Positions 9,036-18,274 of a stretch of 64,000 bases of DNA are shown one piece after another (within the stretch, counting starts at the first letter, position 1; each line of letters starts with the position of its first letter). Below the pieces are notes generated by a model. That model worked only from the letters and a program-made list of their open reading frames with translations. It was not told the origin of the DNA and ran no database searches. The stretch is taken from the NCBI GenBank assembly GCA_046348685.1, contig JAXMDT010000002.1, forward strand, positions 124,001 to 188,000, written 5' to 3'. Position numbers and translations under genes: made by a program. Source of the stretch: JAXMDT01 sp046348685 (lineage in GTDB: Bacteria > Pseudomonadota > Alphaproteobacteria > Rickettsiales > UBA998).

Positions 9036-9682
9036 GCGTGAGCGGCCGTCAGGCTAAGGTCAAAACGCATATTCATATCTTTCACAATGGCGCGGTGAAT
9101 ATAGGGAACATCGGCCTCGGCATCAATGATATGAAAGCGGGATGACTCCGCCTCGGCAATGGTGAGGGAAACCGGCGCGCACGCGTCGTCAAAATCGAGT
9201 TTCATGGACTCAAAACGCGTCTCGCCATCGCGTCTTCCATGCGCGCGGATCAGTCCGATTTCCGGCGGAATATCGAGAAGGAAGGTTAGATCCGGCATAA
9301 AATTTCCGAGCGTCGCCGCATGCAACTGGCGATAGTACGCATCGGAAACCCCTTTGCCGACGCCCTGATAAACGCGGGTGGAATCATGAAACCGGTCGCT
9401 GATGACCCAGGTGCCTTTCGCCAGGGCAGGCTTGATCACCCGTTCAACATGCTGGGTGCGCGATGCGAGAAAAAGCAAGGTTTCCGCTACGGGGTCCCAG
9501 CGTTCGGGTTTGCCTTTGACAAGGAGTTCGCGGATAGCCTCCGCCCCCTCCTCGCCCCCCGGTTCGCGGGTGAGGATGACGTCAATGCCTTTGGCTTTTA
9601 GTGTTTCGGCCAGCAATTTGGCCTGGGTGGATTTGCCGCACCCTTCGCCGCCTTCCAGTGAAATGAAACGCGCGCGCTGCAT
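9032..9682 (-). CDS. tmk: Thymidylate kinase
   Basis: The 216-residue enzyme phosphorylates dTMP to dTDP. The P-loop is SLEGGEGCGKSTQAKLLAE near the start, followed by the REPGG motif. The DR[YFH]xxS signature occurs as SDRFHDSTRVYQG. The gene begins one base after the dacA stop and overlaps holB by four bases. It is intact. Confidence 0.96.
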   Translation of the reverse strand: MQRARFISLEGGEGCGKSTQAKLLAETLKAKGIDVILTREPGGEEGAEAIRELLVKGKPERWDPVAETLLFLASRTQHVERVIKPALAKGTWVISDRFHDSTRVYQGVGKGVSDAYYRQLHAATLGNFMPDLTFLLDIPPEIGLIRAHGRRDGETRFESMKLDFDDACAPVSLTIAEAESSRFHIIDAEADVPYIHRAIVKDMNMRFDLSLTAAHA

Positions 9683-10792
9683 CTAATTGAAATGCGTCAG
9701 GTTCCAGAGCAGACGCTTCATGAAACCGGCTTTGGCGATATCGGCTCCCGCTACTAAAGGAACCTTTTGATCCGAAATGCCGGGCGCTTTGATCACGAGC
9801 GTGCCGACCGGCGCGCCTTTCTGCACGGGAGCCGCCACCGGCGTGTAGCCCTGGAAGGTAAACGTGATCTGATCGCGGCCTACCTTCGGCAAAGTCACCA
9901 CAACATCCTTTTCTACGGTGACCGGCAGTTCGTCCTGCACACCAAGCCACACAGGAATCGTTGCGACGACTTCACCTGGCTTGCGAATCACTTTATTCTC
10001 AAACGCGCCGAACGCGTAACCGACGAGCGAAGCGGCTTCTTCGGCGCGTTCTTTCTCGCTGGTCAGCCCGTTGACGACGACGAAGACGCGGCGGCCATCG
10101 GCGTTTTTAGCGGAAACCGTAATGCCGTAACCCGCAATCTCTGTGTGGCCGGTTTTCAGGCCATCCACGCCCAAACTGCCGCCCAGCAGCAAATTGCGGT
10201 TATGCTGGCGAATACCGTGATAGGTGAATTCGCGCTCGCCATAAATCGAATAATAATCCGGAAAGTTATGCACTGTAGCGCGCGCCAGTATCGCCAGGTC
10301 GTTGGCGGTGGTGTAATGGTTTTCATCCGGCCAGCCATCGGAATTCATGAAGTGGGAATCCTTCATGCCAAGCACTTTCGCTTCTTCGTTCATCAGCCCC
10401 GCAAATCCCTCTTCGCTACCGGCAATACCTTCGGCGAGGGTGATACACGCATCGTTACCGGACTGGATGACGACACCTCGCAGCAGGTCCATCAGCGGAA
10501 TCTGATTACCTAATTCGACAAACATTTTTGAGCCCTGCTGCCGCCATGCTTTTTCACTCACGGTGAATTTGGTCTCCGGCGTCAGCTTGCCTTCTTTCAA
10601 TTGCTTGAACGTAATGTAAGCCGTCATCATCTTGGTCATCGATGAGGGGAACATGCGCTCATAGCCGCTTTTTTCAAACAGCACCGCGCCGGTTTCATCC
10701 TCGATGACGATGGCTTGCTTTGCCTTGGTTTCCAGGGCAACGGCAGGCACCGCCACGAGCGCTGCAATCAGGCATACAAAAATACGAAACAT
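9683..10792 (-). CDS. dacA: D-alanyl-D-alanine carboxypeptidase (class A PBP, DacA/DacF type)
   Basis: The 369-residue protein has an N-terminal signal peptide (residues 1-20, cleavage near VAL-ET). The three active-site motifs of serine DD-carboxypeptidases are present: S51-x-x-K54 (SSMTK), S111-G-N113 and K213-T-G215 (GLKTGHTE). A beta-rich C-terminal domain ends in an amphipathic segment with which such enzymes bind the periplasmic face of the inner membrane. It trims the terminal D-Ala of peptidoglycan pentapeptides. It lies between rlpA and tmk, with 3- and 0-base gaps. Whether dacA, dacC or dacF is the right symbol cannot be decided from sequence alone. Confidence 0.93.
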   Translation of the reverse strand: MFRIFVCLIAALVAVPAVALETKAKQAIVIEDETGAVLFEKSGYERMFPSSMTKMMTAYITFKQLKEGKLTPETKFTVSEKAWRQQGSKMFVELGNQIPLMDLLRGVVIQSGNDACITLAEGIAGSEEGFAGLMNEEAKVLGMKDSHFMNSDGWPDENHYTTANDLAILARATVHNFPDYYSIYGEREFTYHGIRQHNRNLLLGGSLGVDGLKTGHTEIAGYGITVSAKNADGRRVFVVVNGLTSEKERAEEAASLVGYAFGAFENKVIRKPGEVVATIPVWLGVQDELPVTVEKDVVVTLPKVGRDQITFTFQGYTPVAAPVQKGAPVGTLVIKAPGISDQKVPLVAGADIAKAGFMKRLLWNLTHFN

Positions 10793-10795
10793 CTT

Positions 10796-11929
10796 CTACT
10801 CCACAATCAGACGGGCATCGGGGTGCCCCATTTCTTTTACTTTGCTCAAAATCATCTGGGCTGCCGTTGCATCGTAAACCGGCCCCAGCGATACGCGGTA
10901 GAACGTGCGCCCATTCACCTGCGTTTCACGGATTTCGGGGCTGGCGACATCTGCAAGGCTATCTGCATGATGTTCGGCGTTCTGATAATTCGTGAACGCG
11001 CCGGTCTGCACGCGATAGGCAGTCTTGCCGATCGATTGCGGCGACTGGCCAGCGGCCGGCGAAACATATCCTACCTGCAGCGAATTCGGTTCGGCAATCG
11101 CCTTTGGCGAGGTGTCAACGGAAGCGGTAAGCGCCGGTGCCGGAGATGGTATTGGAGTAGTCGTCGTGGTCACAACCGTGGTGGCGGCAATGGGTGCGGG
11201 CTGGGAAATTTCAGATGGCTGCAGCGCTTCCGGCGCCGGAGCTGCCATCGCACTGGTTGTTTGGGTAGCAGGCGCTGGATACGGTTGCGAGACGATCTCA
11301 CCCGATCCCATCGTCGGGGTTGGCGCGGTAGATGCCGAGGAAATCGGCGCAGGCAGCGGCGGCAGATCATTCGAACTGATCGCGACTTCCGGTGCAGGTG
11401 CAGCGGCGGCATACTGAACATCCCCCCACCAGGGAGCTTTGAGCCCTAGCGAGGCGATATATTGATCACTCTCCTGGGGGAGGTATTCGACCCTCACCCT
11501 GGTCGTGCCATCCCGATCGAGGCCGATGGCTTCGGCTGCCGCTTTTGATAAATCGATAATTCTGCCGGATACGAAAGGACCGCGGTCATTGATGCGGACA
11601 TTGACATTCCGCCCGTCATCGAGACGCGTCACCTTCACGATGGAGGGCATCGGCAGCGTTTTATGCGCGGCGGTCATTTCATGCTGGTCATGTTGCTCGC
11701 CGCTGGCCGTCATGCGCTCATGGAAATCCGGGCCATACCAGGAAGCGATGCCTTCCTGAACATAATTTGGCTCATATTTAGGAGTATAGGTAGAACCATT
11801 GACACTATAGGGCTTGCCAACTTTAACGCCGGTAGGATTCTGCGTCCCGCCATAAGGCGAGCCGTTATCGCACGCTGATAAAAACAGAAGCGCCACTGAA
11901 CATAATGCGAGTAAAAAGTTCGATTTCAT
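10796..11929 (-). CDS. rlpA: RlpA-family septal lytic transglycosylase lipoprotein with SPOR domain
   Basis: The ATG at 11929 was chosen over an upstream in-frame start because it gives a clean lipoprotein signal (MKSNFLLALCSVALLFLSAC, acylated C20) and overlaps the mltB stop by four bases. Residues about 60-150 form a double-psi beta-barrel: IASWYGPDFHERMTASGE and VRINDRGPFVSGRIIDLS, with the catalytic D and H. A long Pro/Ala/Thr-rich linker follows, and the last 75 residues are a SPOR domain (YRVQTGAFTNYQNAE) that binds denuded septal glycan. Such proteins cleave naked glycan strands at division sites. Confidence 0.93.
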   Translation of the reverse strand: MKSNFLLALCSVALLFLSACDNGSPYGGTQNPTGVKVGKPYSVNGSTYTPKYEPNYVQEGIASWYGPDFHERMTASGEQHDQHEMTAAHKTLPMPSIVKVTRLDDGRNVNVRINDRGPFVSGRIIDLSKAAAEAIGLDRDGTTRVRVEYLPQESDQYIASLGLKAPWWGDVQYAAAAPAPEVAISSNDLPPLPAPISSASTAPTPTMGSGEIVSQPYPAPATQTTSAMAAPAPEALQPSEISQPAPIAATTVVTTTTTPIPSPAPALTASVDTSPKAIAEPNSLQVGYVSPAAGQSPQSIGKTAYRVQTGAFTNYQNAEHHADSLADVASPEIRETQVNGRTFYRVSLGPVYDATAAQMILSKVKEMGHPDARLIVE

Positions 11930-12915
11930 CGCCCGTAATAAATCCTGTCTGAAAGCGTTCCGACTGCCGTGGCAAAATAGCGCGAACGATTCCATTTGAG
12001 TAGCACTTCGTAATTGCCATACGTGAGATACGCTCCCTCGCCCTCACCGCTTGGCATCTGCAGCGTAGCGTTCATCGGGCCGTCTGGCAACGCCGAACCA
12101 TCGAAGGATTTCACGCCTGCCGCCTTCCATGCAACCAGCGGTTTTACATCTTTGTCTGCAAAGCGATGTCCGGCGGGAAGGCGGACACGGCGTCCCCACG
12201 TTCCCTCTTTATCCCAGCCGCTTTGCGCAAGGTAGTTCGCAATGGAAGCAAAGACATCAGCCTGCGACGTCCAGATATTCGCGTGGCCATTGCCATCGTA
12301 ATCCACCGCGAATTTGAAATAGCTCGACGGCATGAACTGGCATTGCCCCATGGCACCCGCCCATGAGCCATTCATATCCTCGAACGGCACGTGCCCTGCT
12401 TGTATAATCTGGAGCGACTTCAGCAATTCATCGCGGAAGAAATCAGCGCGACGGCCATCATAGGCAAGCGTTGCCAATGCCCGCGGCACGTTGAACCCGC
12501 CGGTGTTCTGGCCGTAATTCGTTTCGATTCCCCAGAGCGCAACGATGAAACGCGGCTGCACGCCGAACTGATTGCCAATTTTCTCGAGCAATCCCTTATA
12601 TTCGTTGTACATCTCCTGCCCCTGGCTGACACGACGGTCGCTGACCGCCGTTTCCAGGTATTGGCTGAGCGTCTTCGTGGATTCCGGCTGGAACCGGTCC
12701 AACTCGATGATCTTTTCGATGGGAGAGAATTTATTGAATGCCAGGTCAAGCACGGGTTGCGAAATCCCGTTGGCGCGCGCTTCGGCTTCGAATTCCTGCA
12801 CCCATAATCCAAATGGTTTTTCGTTGGCAAAAGCCGGCAGCGGCAAGCAAAGCAACGCGCCTAATAGAACCAACAGGTTCGATAACAAGAAAAAATGCAT
12901 AAACTTTCTCAGCAC
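11926..12915 (-). CDS. mltB: Lytic murein transglycosylase (MltB family)
   Basis: The 329-residue protein starts with a signal peptide (LLSNLLVLLGALLCLPLPAF). The catalytic Glu is in FIVALWGIETNYGQNTGGF, followed by GQCQFMPSSYFKFAVDYDGN, the fold motif of GH103/MltB enzymes. They cleave the MurNAc-GlcNAc bond to 1,6-anhydro-muropeptides in the periplasm. No lipobox cysteine is visible, so it may be a soluble periplasmic type. It is the first gene of the minus-strand operon. Confidence 0.93.
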   Translation of the reverse strand: MLRKFMHFFLLSNLLVLLGALLCLPLPAFANEKPFGLWVQEFEAEARANGISQPVLDLAFNKFSPIEKIIELDRFQPESTKTLSQYLETAVSDRRVSQGQEMYNEYKGLLEKIGNQFGVQPRFIVALWGIETNYGQNTGGFNVPRALATLAYDGRRADFFRDELLKSLQIIQAGHVPFEDMNGSWAGAMGQCQFMPSSYFKFAVDYDGNGHANIWTSQADVFASIANYLAQSGWDKEGTWGRRVRLPAGHRFADKDVKPLVAWKAAGVKSFDGSALPDGPMNATLQMPSGEGEGAYLTYGNYEVLLKWNRSRYFATAVGTLSDRIYYGR

Positions 12916-12984
12916 GCCATTAACGTTTAATCAAGCAAAAACGATCAATGTTATTCCACCCAAAGCTTAAATCCAGCCTCAGCG

Positions 12985-13060
12985 TGACAATGGCGCTCAA
13001 ACCGGATTGCTTCGTTTTGCTAGCAATGACTAGAATTAGATTCCAGCTTTCGCTGGAATG
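12985..13060. repeat. Intergenic repeat modules, including a perfect hairpin
   Basis: Between mltB and egsA lie two short modules. One contains CGGATTGCTTCG with AGCAATGAC (12999-13030), a type widespread in bacterial intergenic DNA. The other is a perfect hairpin ATTCCAGC-TTTC-GCTGGAAT at 13040-13059 followed by GACG. The second shares the GGAATGAC end with the element at 6252-6402. The absence of a T-run argues against a simple terminator. Confidence 0.6.
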
Positions 13061-13088
13061 ACGCCGCAACAGGACTATAAACGATGTT

Positions 13089-14215
13089 ATGCCACATCTT
13101 CTTATAGCGCCCCGCATTTCTTCGTTCCGCGCCGCCATCGGCAACCAGCTTGGCGAATCGATTCTGATGGTGTGCGATGCCAATACATATAATGCACTCG
13201 GCAAACGCATTGCATCGGAATATGCATCTTCGGCCATGCAAATATTGCAATTGGAAACACCAAAGGCATCACTGCAGGCCGCTTCCGCCATTTCTGAAAA
13301 GCTGGATGCCGCCTCGGGCATTCTCGCTGTTGGCAGCGGGACATTGAATGATCTATGCAAATATGCCGCCTTTCAGAAAAACGTCCCTTATGCGGTTGCC
13401 GCCACCGCGCCGTCGATGAACGGGTTTGTATCGCCAACGGCGTCGCTGATTCCTGAAAGTGGACAAATCAACCAATCCTACAATGCCGCGCCGCCGGTAG
13501 CCGTGCTTGCCGATCTGGAAACGCTGGCCGCCGCCGCGCCTGTTCGCTTGATCCGCAGCGGACTTGGGATTCGCTCGCCCGCTCCACCGCGCAGGTGCTT
13601 GGTGGATGTCCCACCTGGCGCTGGGTACGCCCTATGATAAAAAGCCGTTTACGCTTATCGCCGCGCATGAGTATGCCTTTTTGAGCAGTCAGCAGAATTG
13701 GTAAAAGGTAATATCGAAGTCATTAGGTATTATTCGCGCACGATTCGCGCATCCGGCGAAGGGATGCGTCTCGCCAACGAACTGCTTATCCTGCCAGCCA
13801 GGGCGAACACTTGATCGCGCATACGATGGAAATGCAATTCGGCGGTGCCTTGCCGGAAACTTACCATGGCGAGCAGATCAGCGTCACCACCCTGACAATG
13901 GCGGAACTTCAGGAGCGCATCCTGCACTCTGGCAATCCACCTTCTTGATGAAACCATGCAGCGGCAATTGGCCCGATGAACTCGCAACGCGCGAGCGTAT
14001 TGAAGCGGCGCTTAGCGAGGCTGGGATTCTGTCGTGAGCAGTTGCAATCCGTGCAATTACCGGCATCTTACCTGCGTGATGTAGCGCGCGCTGCAGGCTG
14101 CCCTCTAACGCCGTCCAGCCTGGGCTGGAAGGATGCTGATTATAAAATGGCCGTTGATATGGCGCATACGACGCGCGACCGGTTTACGTTTCTGGATTTT
14201 TACCCTGAGTACATC
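13089..14215 (+). pseudogene. egsA: sn-glycerol-1-phosphate dehydrogenase (EgsA/AraM family), frameshifted
   Basis: The first 155 residues read cleanly and match the AraM/G1P dehydrogenase fold: VGSGTLNDLCKYAAF, then ATAPSMNGFVSPTAS and ADLETLAAAAPVRLIRSGLG. Beyond about 13560 the frame shifts several times, but coding for HLALGTPYDKKPF, GEHLIAHTMEMQFGG, TYHGEQISVTTL, LGWKDADYKMAV and TRDRFTFLDF can be followed in alternating frames to about 14215. The histidines of HLIAHTMEM and YHGEQ are metal ligands in this family. The enzyme makes glycerol-1-phosphate from DHAP. The breaks resemble read errors, because conserved motifs survive on both sides. Confidence 0.8.
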
Positions 14216-14267
14216 CCGCATTCTTTGCAGGATCGCGAACCCGCAGCCGTGCGGAGACGGCGGTACA

Positions 14268-14716
14268 ACCCCTGCCCCTGTATGTCGGCACGCCGGTTTC
14301 GGGAATCCAGACATGTTTGCGGGAGGCTCTGACGTCTGGTAGAAAATATCGATGGGAATGCCGCCGCGTGGATACCAATAGCCGCCGATCGAAAGACCAG
14401 GTCGGTTCGACGCTATCGACGAGGCCCCTGGCGACCGCAATCGTGCAGTCTTCATGGAACGCGCCATGATTGCGGAATGACGTCAGGTACAGTTTCAATG
14501 ACTTGCTTTCCACCAGATAGCGGTTCGGCACATAGTCGATGACCAGATGGGCAAAGTCCGGCTGGCCGGTCACGGGGCAGATCGAGGTGAATTCCGGGCA
14601 GGTAAACGCACCGAATAATCCACGTTCAAATGCGGGTTTTCGACTTTTTCAAGCACCGCTTCTTCTGGATTTTCAGGGGCTTTGGCATTCGCGCCGAGTT
14701 GAGTGAGTTCAGTCAT
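14268..14716 (-). pseudogene. queF: NADPH-dependent 7-cyano-7-deazaguanine reductase QueF, frameshifted
   Basis: The gene starts MTELTQLGANAKAPENPEEA at 14716 and carries the QueF hallmarks: SICPVTGQPDFAHL in which the Cys is the thioimide nucleophile (coded across a shift), VESKSLKLYLTSFRNHGAFHED, and IGGYWYPRGGIPIDIF. It ends in VWIPETGVPTYRGRG. The segment IGGYWYPRGG lies in a different frame from both flanks, so at least two compensating indels are present. QueF reduces preQ0 to preQ1 in queuosine tRNA modification. It is convergent with egsA; the stop codon itself is not readable with confidence. Confidence 0.85.
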
Positions 14717-14798
14717 GTTCGTTGTCATATAGTTTTAACATGGCTCGACTATTACTGTTCTTTCAGCGCTTGGCAATAATAATAAAAAAGGTAATGAA

Positions 14799-15448
14799 AT
14801 GACGAACCTGCAAGAATATTTGAATCAACGCTTATCAGCAGACATTCTTAATCAGTATAAAAATAAAAGCACCCAGGAACTTGTCTCGGATATAGTGGAA
14901 AATCCTAAGGCAAAAACTGCGCGAGAAGCAATGGAAGCCATCGACTCGACAATGGGCTTTTTTATCCGTCGGTTTCGGCGGCGAGTGAAGTTTTCGCAGC
15001 AGAAGAGCGCCAGCGTTTCGCATTGTCAGTTCATGATAATCCGCAAGTTCTGGAAGATCAAATTGCCGAATACGGCAAGATCGATGATCCTCGTTATCTG
15101 ATAGAAAAGGATTGTCGCAAAGAAAAAGGATACCGACTTTCGCAAGGAAATGACGGAACTTGCAAACCTCGACTCTGAAGCAGGCAGGCGACGGAAGCCG
15201 CGTTTCATTCGCCTCATCTAACCTGAGGAAAGGCTTTATTTTGCGTTTCGTGATGCCTCGGATAAAAATCTTAAACGCGACGTCGTGCCGATGCCTTTTC
15301 AATGGGAAGTCCCGTTTTCTCGAAAACGGATAAACATCCTGTAAATGCACAAGCAGCCTTTGATGCTGTTGAGTTGGAACGCCTTCAGAAAGCTATAAAA
15401 GCTTCCGAAGCGGCCACCAACGTTCCCGAACCGGCGCAGCCGGGGTAA
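14799..15448 (+). pseudogene. Hypothetical protein, frameshifted, about 215 aa
   Basis: The gene begins with ATG after AAAAAAGGTA and reads MTNLQEYLNQRLSADILNQY cleanly for about 55 residues. Coding continues in other frames: SVSAASEVFAAEERQRFALS, EDQIAEYGKIDDPRYLIEKD, then AFDAVELERLQKAIKASEAA and VPEPAQPG followed by TAA at 15446. Overall it is a charged, helical protein with no signal or membrane segment. I recognise no family. It is divergent from queF and convergent with metE. Confidence 0.5.
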
Positions 15449-15524
15449 ACTCGGTAACGGAGCCGGGCTTGGCTGGCAGCAAAGAAAGCGTACCAACACT
15501 TACCCAGACCAGCCGCCTTTTTGT

Positions 15525-17825
15525 TCATGCCAGCACGACGGACTCACGCAAGCGGCGCGCGGCATTCACCATAGCGGCAAAGCCGGCTTGGTTTCTTCCC
15601 GGCCGCGGTTTTGAAGGCCGCAGTCCGGATTCGCCTGACTGATCGGCAGCGAGTACCTTCAACGCTTTTTCCATCAGGGCCACCATCTCGTTCTCATTCG
15701 GCGCGCGGGCTATGGATATCGCAAGACACCGGGCCCGATCTGGTTCGGATATTTGAACTCCACGAACGCGCCAAGCAATTCCATCGCCGAGCAGGAGGTT
15801 TCAATCGAGATGACATCCGCATCCATGGCAGCGACGGAATCGATGATATCGTTGAACTCCGAGTAACACATATGCGTGTGGATCTGCGTCGTGTCGGCAA
15901 CGCCCGAAGAGGACAGCTTGAAGCAATCGACCGCCCATTCGGAATGTGACGCCAGTCGCACTTGCGCAGCGGCAGGCCTTCGCGGATCGCCGGTTCGTCG
16001 GTCTTCAGACCGAGTCGGATGCCCGCCTGTTCCAGATCCTGCACTTCGTCGCGGATGGCAAGCGCAATCTGCCTGCAGGTTTCGCTGCGCGGCCTGATCG
16101 TCACGCACGAAGCTCCATTGCAGGATCGTCACCGGGCTTTCGGTATTGAGCATGCCCTTCACCGGTTTGTCGGTCCAGGTTTGCGCATAGGCGCTCCATT
16201 TCACGCGGATCATCGCATCGGGACGCGACACATCACCGAAAATAATCGGCGGCTTCCGCAGCGGGAACCGTAGCTCTGCATGACCGTTTTTGGTGAAAGC
16301 AGAGAGCGGGAAGACTGCTCAACCGAAATATTCCGCCATGTCATTTACGCTCGAATTCGCCGTGCACCGGAACATCGATGCCGACTTCCTCCTGCCGGCG
16401 GATGCATTCTGCCGTCTTATCCATGAGGAACTGGTTATATTCTTCCTCGTTAATCTTGCCCGCTTTGAAAGCAGCGCGTTTTTCACGCGCATCCGCCGTC
16501 TGCGGGAAAGAGCCGATCGTCGTCGTCGGGAACAGCGGCAGATGCAATACATCGTTCTGCTTTTGTATGCGCTCGCCAAACGGACTTTTGCGGCGAACCA
16601 TCAGCATCCACTTCCGCTCAAACGCTCTTTCACCCATAGACTGCCGTTGCGCTCGGAACTGCAGCGCGCATCGATAGTCTGCTGGTTTTCCTCAAACGCG
16701 CTCGTTCTTATTGCCGTTGACGGCATTGGTAAGCAGTTTGATTTCCGGCAAGCACAGCGAAGACGCCAGCCAGCCTTTCAATTCGCTGTCCAGCTTATCT
16801 TCCAGGTCGAGATCGACCGGCGTATGCAAGGCGAGCGGCAGGGCCACCGCGATTTCATCCGCACCGCGCACGGCGCGGGTCGCCTCCAGAATCGCCAGCG
16901 CTTTTGGTCAAATCCGCTTTCCAGATATTACGGCCATCAATCACGCCGAGCGACAGCAATCTGCCTTTCGGCCAGCCTTTAATAATATCGTCGAAACGTG
17001 CTGGCGTCCGCACGAGATCGACGTGCAGACCCGCTACCGGCAATTTGCCCACTACGGAAAGATTATCACGCAGGTCACCGAAATACGTTGCCAGCATGAT
17101 TTTAAGTTTGGAATCCTTCGTCAGCGTCTCATAGGCTTCGCTGTAGGCTTTTCGCTTCGGACGTCAGGTCGAGCGCGAGGCACGGCTCATCGATCTGCAC
17201 CCATTCGGCGCCCTTCTCCCAATTGCTTAAGAATTTCAGCATAGACCGGCAACAGCTTCGGCAACAAGGACAATGCCTCGCCCTCACCTTGCATTTTGCC
17301 GAGCAGCAGGAAGAGGACAGGGCCGAGCAGTGTTCCCGGGCGTGTTGTGATGCCAAAGTTCTTTTGCCATTGAATTCATCAACCGGCTTCAAGTCGAAGC
17401 GAGTGAGAAATTTTGATCGGCAGTGAATTCCGGAACGATATAGTGATAGTTGGTGTCGAACCATTTGGTCATGTCCATCGCGGTGACATCGAGGCCGTCT
17501 TTGCGAGCCGCGCGCCATGGCGAAATATGTTTTGAAGAGATCGACATTGCACCCCATGACGCTGTTGTGTGAGCAGGCACTGCGCCAGCCAGCGCGATGG
17601 TATCCAGCACATGGTCATAGAGGGAAAAATCGTTGGACGGAATATGCTCGATGCCTGCTTTTTCCTGCATTTTTCCAGCGGTCGGCACGCGCACGCCGTT
17701 GGCGGTGCACAGCATGACTTCCTCAGTAATGCTTCCTTTCCAATATGCTTCAAGGGCTTTTTCAATTCGCGATCCGCGCCAATACGGGGAAGCCTGAATT
17801 CGTCGGCCAGTGCCAAAATTCTCCA
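15525..17825 (-). pseudogene. metE: Cobalamin-independent methionine synthase MetE, multiply frameshifted
   Basis: About 765 residues of MetE are recoverable across alternating frames. N-terminal half: LPRIGADRELKK, LEAYWKGSITEE, IPSNDFSLYDHVLDT, MTKWFDTNYHYIVPEFTAD. C-terminal half: LPLFPTTTIGSFPQTADAR, GPVTILQWSFVRDDQ, and the zinc site IHTHMCYSEFND with a late DCGLKTRG-like segment. MetE transfers methyl from 5-methyltetrahydrofolate-triglutamate to homocysteine. The start is uncertain (ATG 17825 or 17816); the stop TGA at 15525-15527 follows RRLRESVVLA. I count at least eight frame changes. No B12 or SAM riboswitch is visible, and hisI begins only 57 bases upstream. Confidence 0.88.
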
Positions 17826-17882
17826 TTGTCCACTTCCGAAAAAGGGAAGGGTCTCACTTATTGTTTGGGTTCGAAATAATCA

Positions 17883-18238
17883 CTACTTTGCCGTATGTTT
17901 TACGGCATGAAAAAAGCAGGATGGCCTGTTGGTATGACGGGCAGGGCCAGTTTGGTCAACTAAAACGAGGATGCTGTCTTTGTCACAGTCGATGCGTAAT
18001 TCCACAAAGTATTTTGCGTGTTTCCGGGAGATCTCACCGCTGGCGACCATAATGCCTGCCTGGAACGTGACCAATAACACACCTGCCCCGTCTCCAATGT
18101 TTCTCTCAGCGCATCGCGGTTCATCGCGCGCCTGTATGCATCAGCACTTCTTTCGTATCGTGCTGCTGGGCGATGACAGAATAAGCCTGTTCATTAAAGG
18201 TCAGAGAGGGAGACAATATCGTCGTAAGTGCGCGGCAT
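17883..18238 (-). pseudogene. hisI: Phosphoribosyl-AMP cyclohydrolase HisI, frameshifted
   Basis: The family signature MNRDALRETLETGQVCYWSR is coded at about 18100-18150, followed by SRQALW, then after frame changes GEISRKHAKYFVELRIDCDK and LVDQTGPARHTNRPSCFFHA. The metal residues of HisI are the D-x-D/C and the two later Cys in CHTxxxSCF; here the first of these reads R (RHT), possibly a read error for CHT. HisI opens the ring of PR-AMP in histidine synthesis. The start MPRTYDDIVS at 18238 is tentative. It sits between cysE and metE on the same strand. Confidence 0.82.
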
Positions 18239-18274
18239 ATATCGGATGTAGTGAATTTAAATAGCTACGTCAAA

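Noticed and set aside
10715..11449. Open frames opposite dacA and rlpA
   Set aside because: Both sense genes are intact and well recognised; the opposite frames show no family motifs.
17883..18238. A novel small protein between metE and cysE
   Set aside because: The broken frames contain MNRDALRETLETGQVCYWSR and NRPSCFFHA, so it is HisI.
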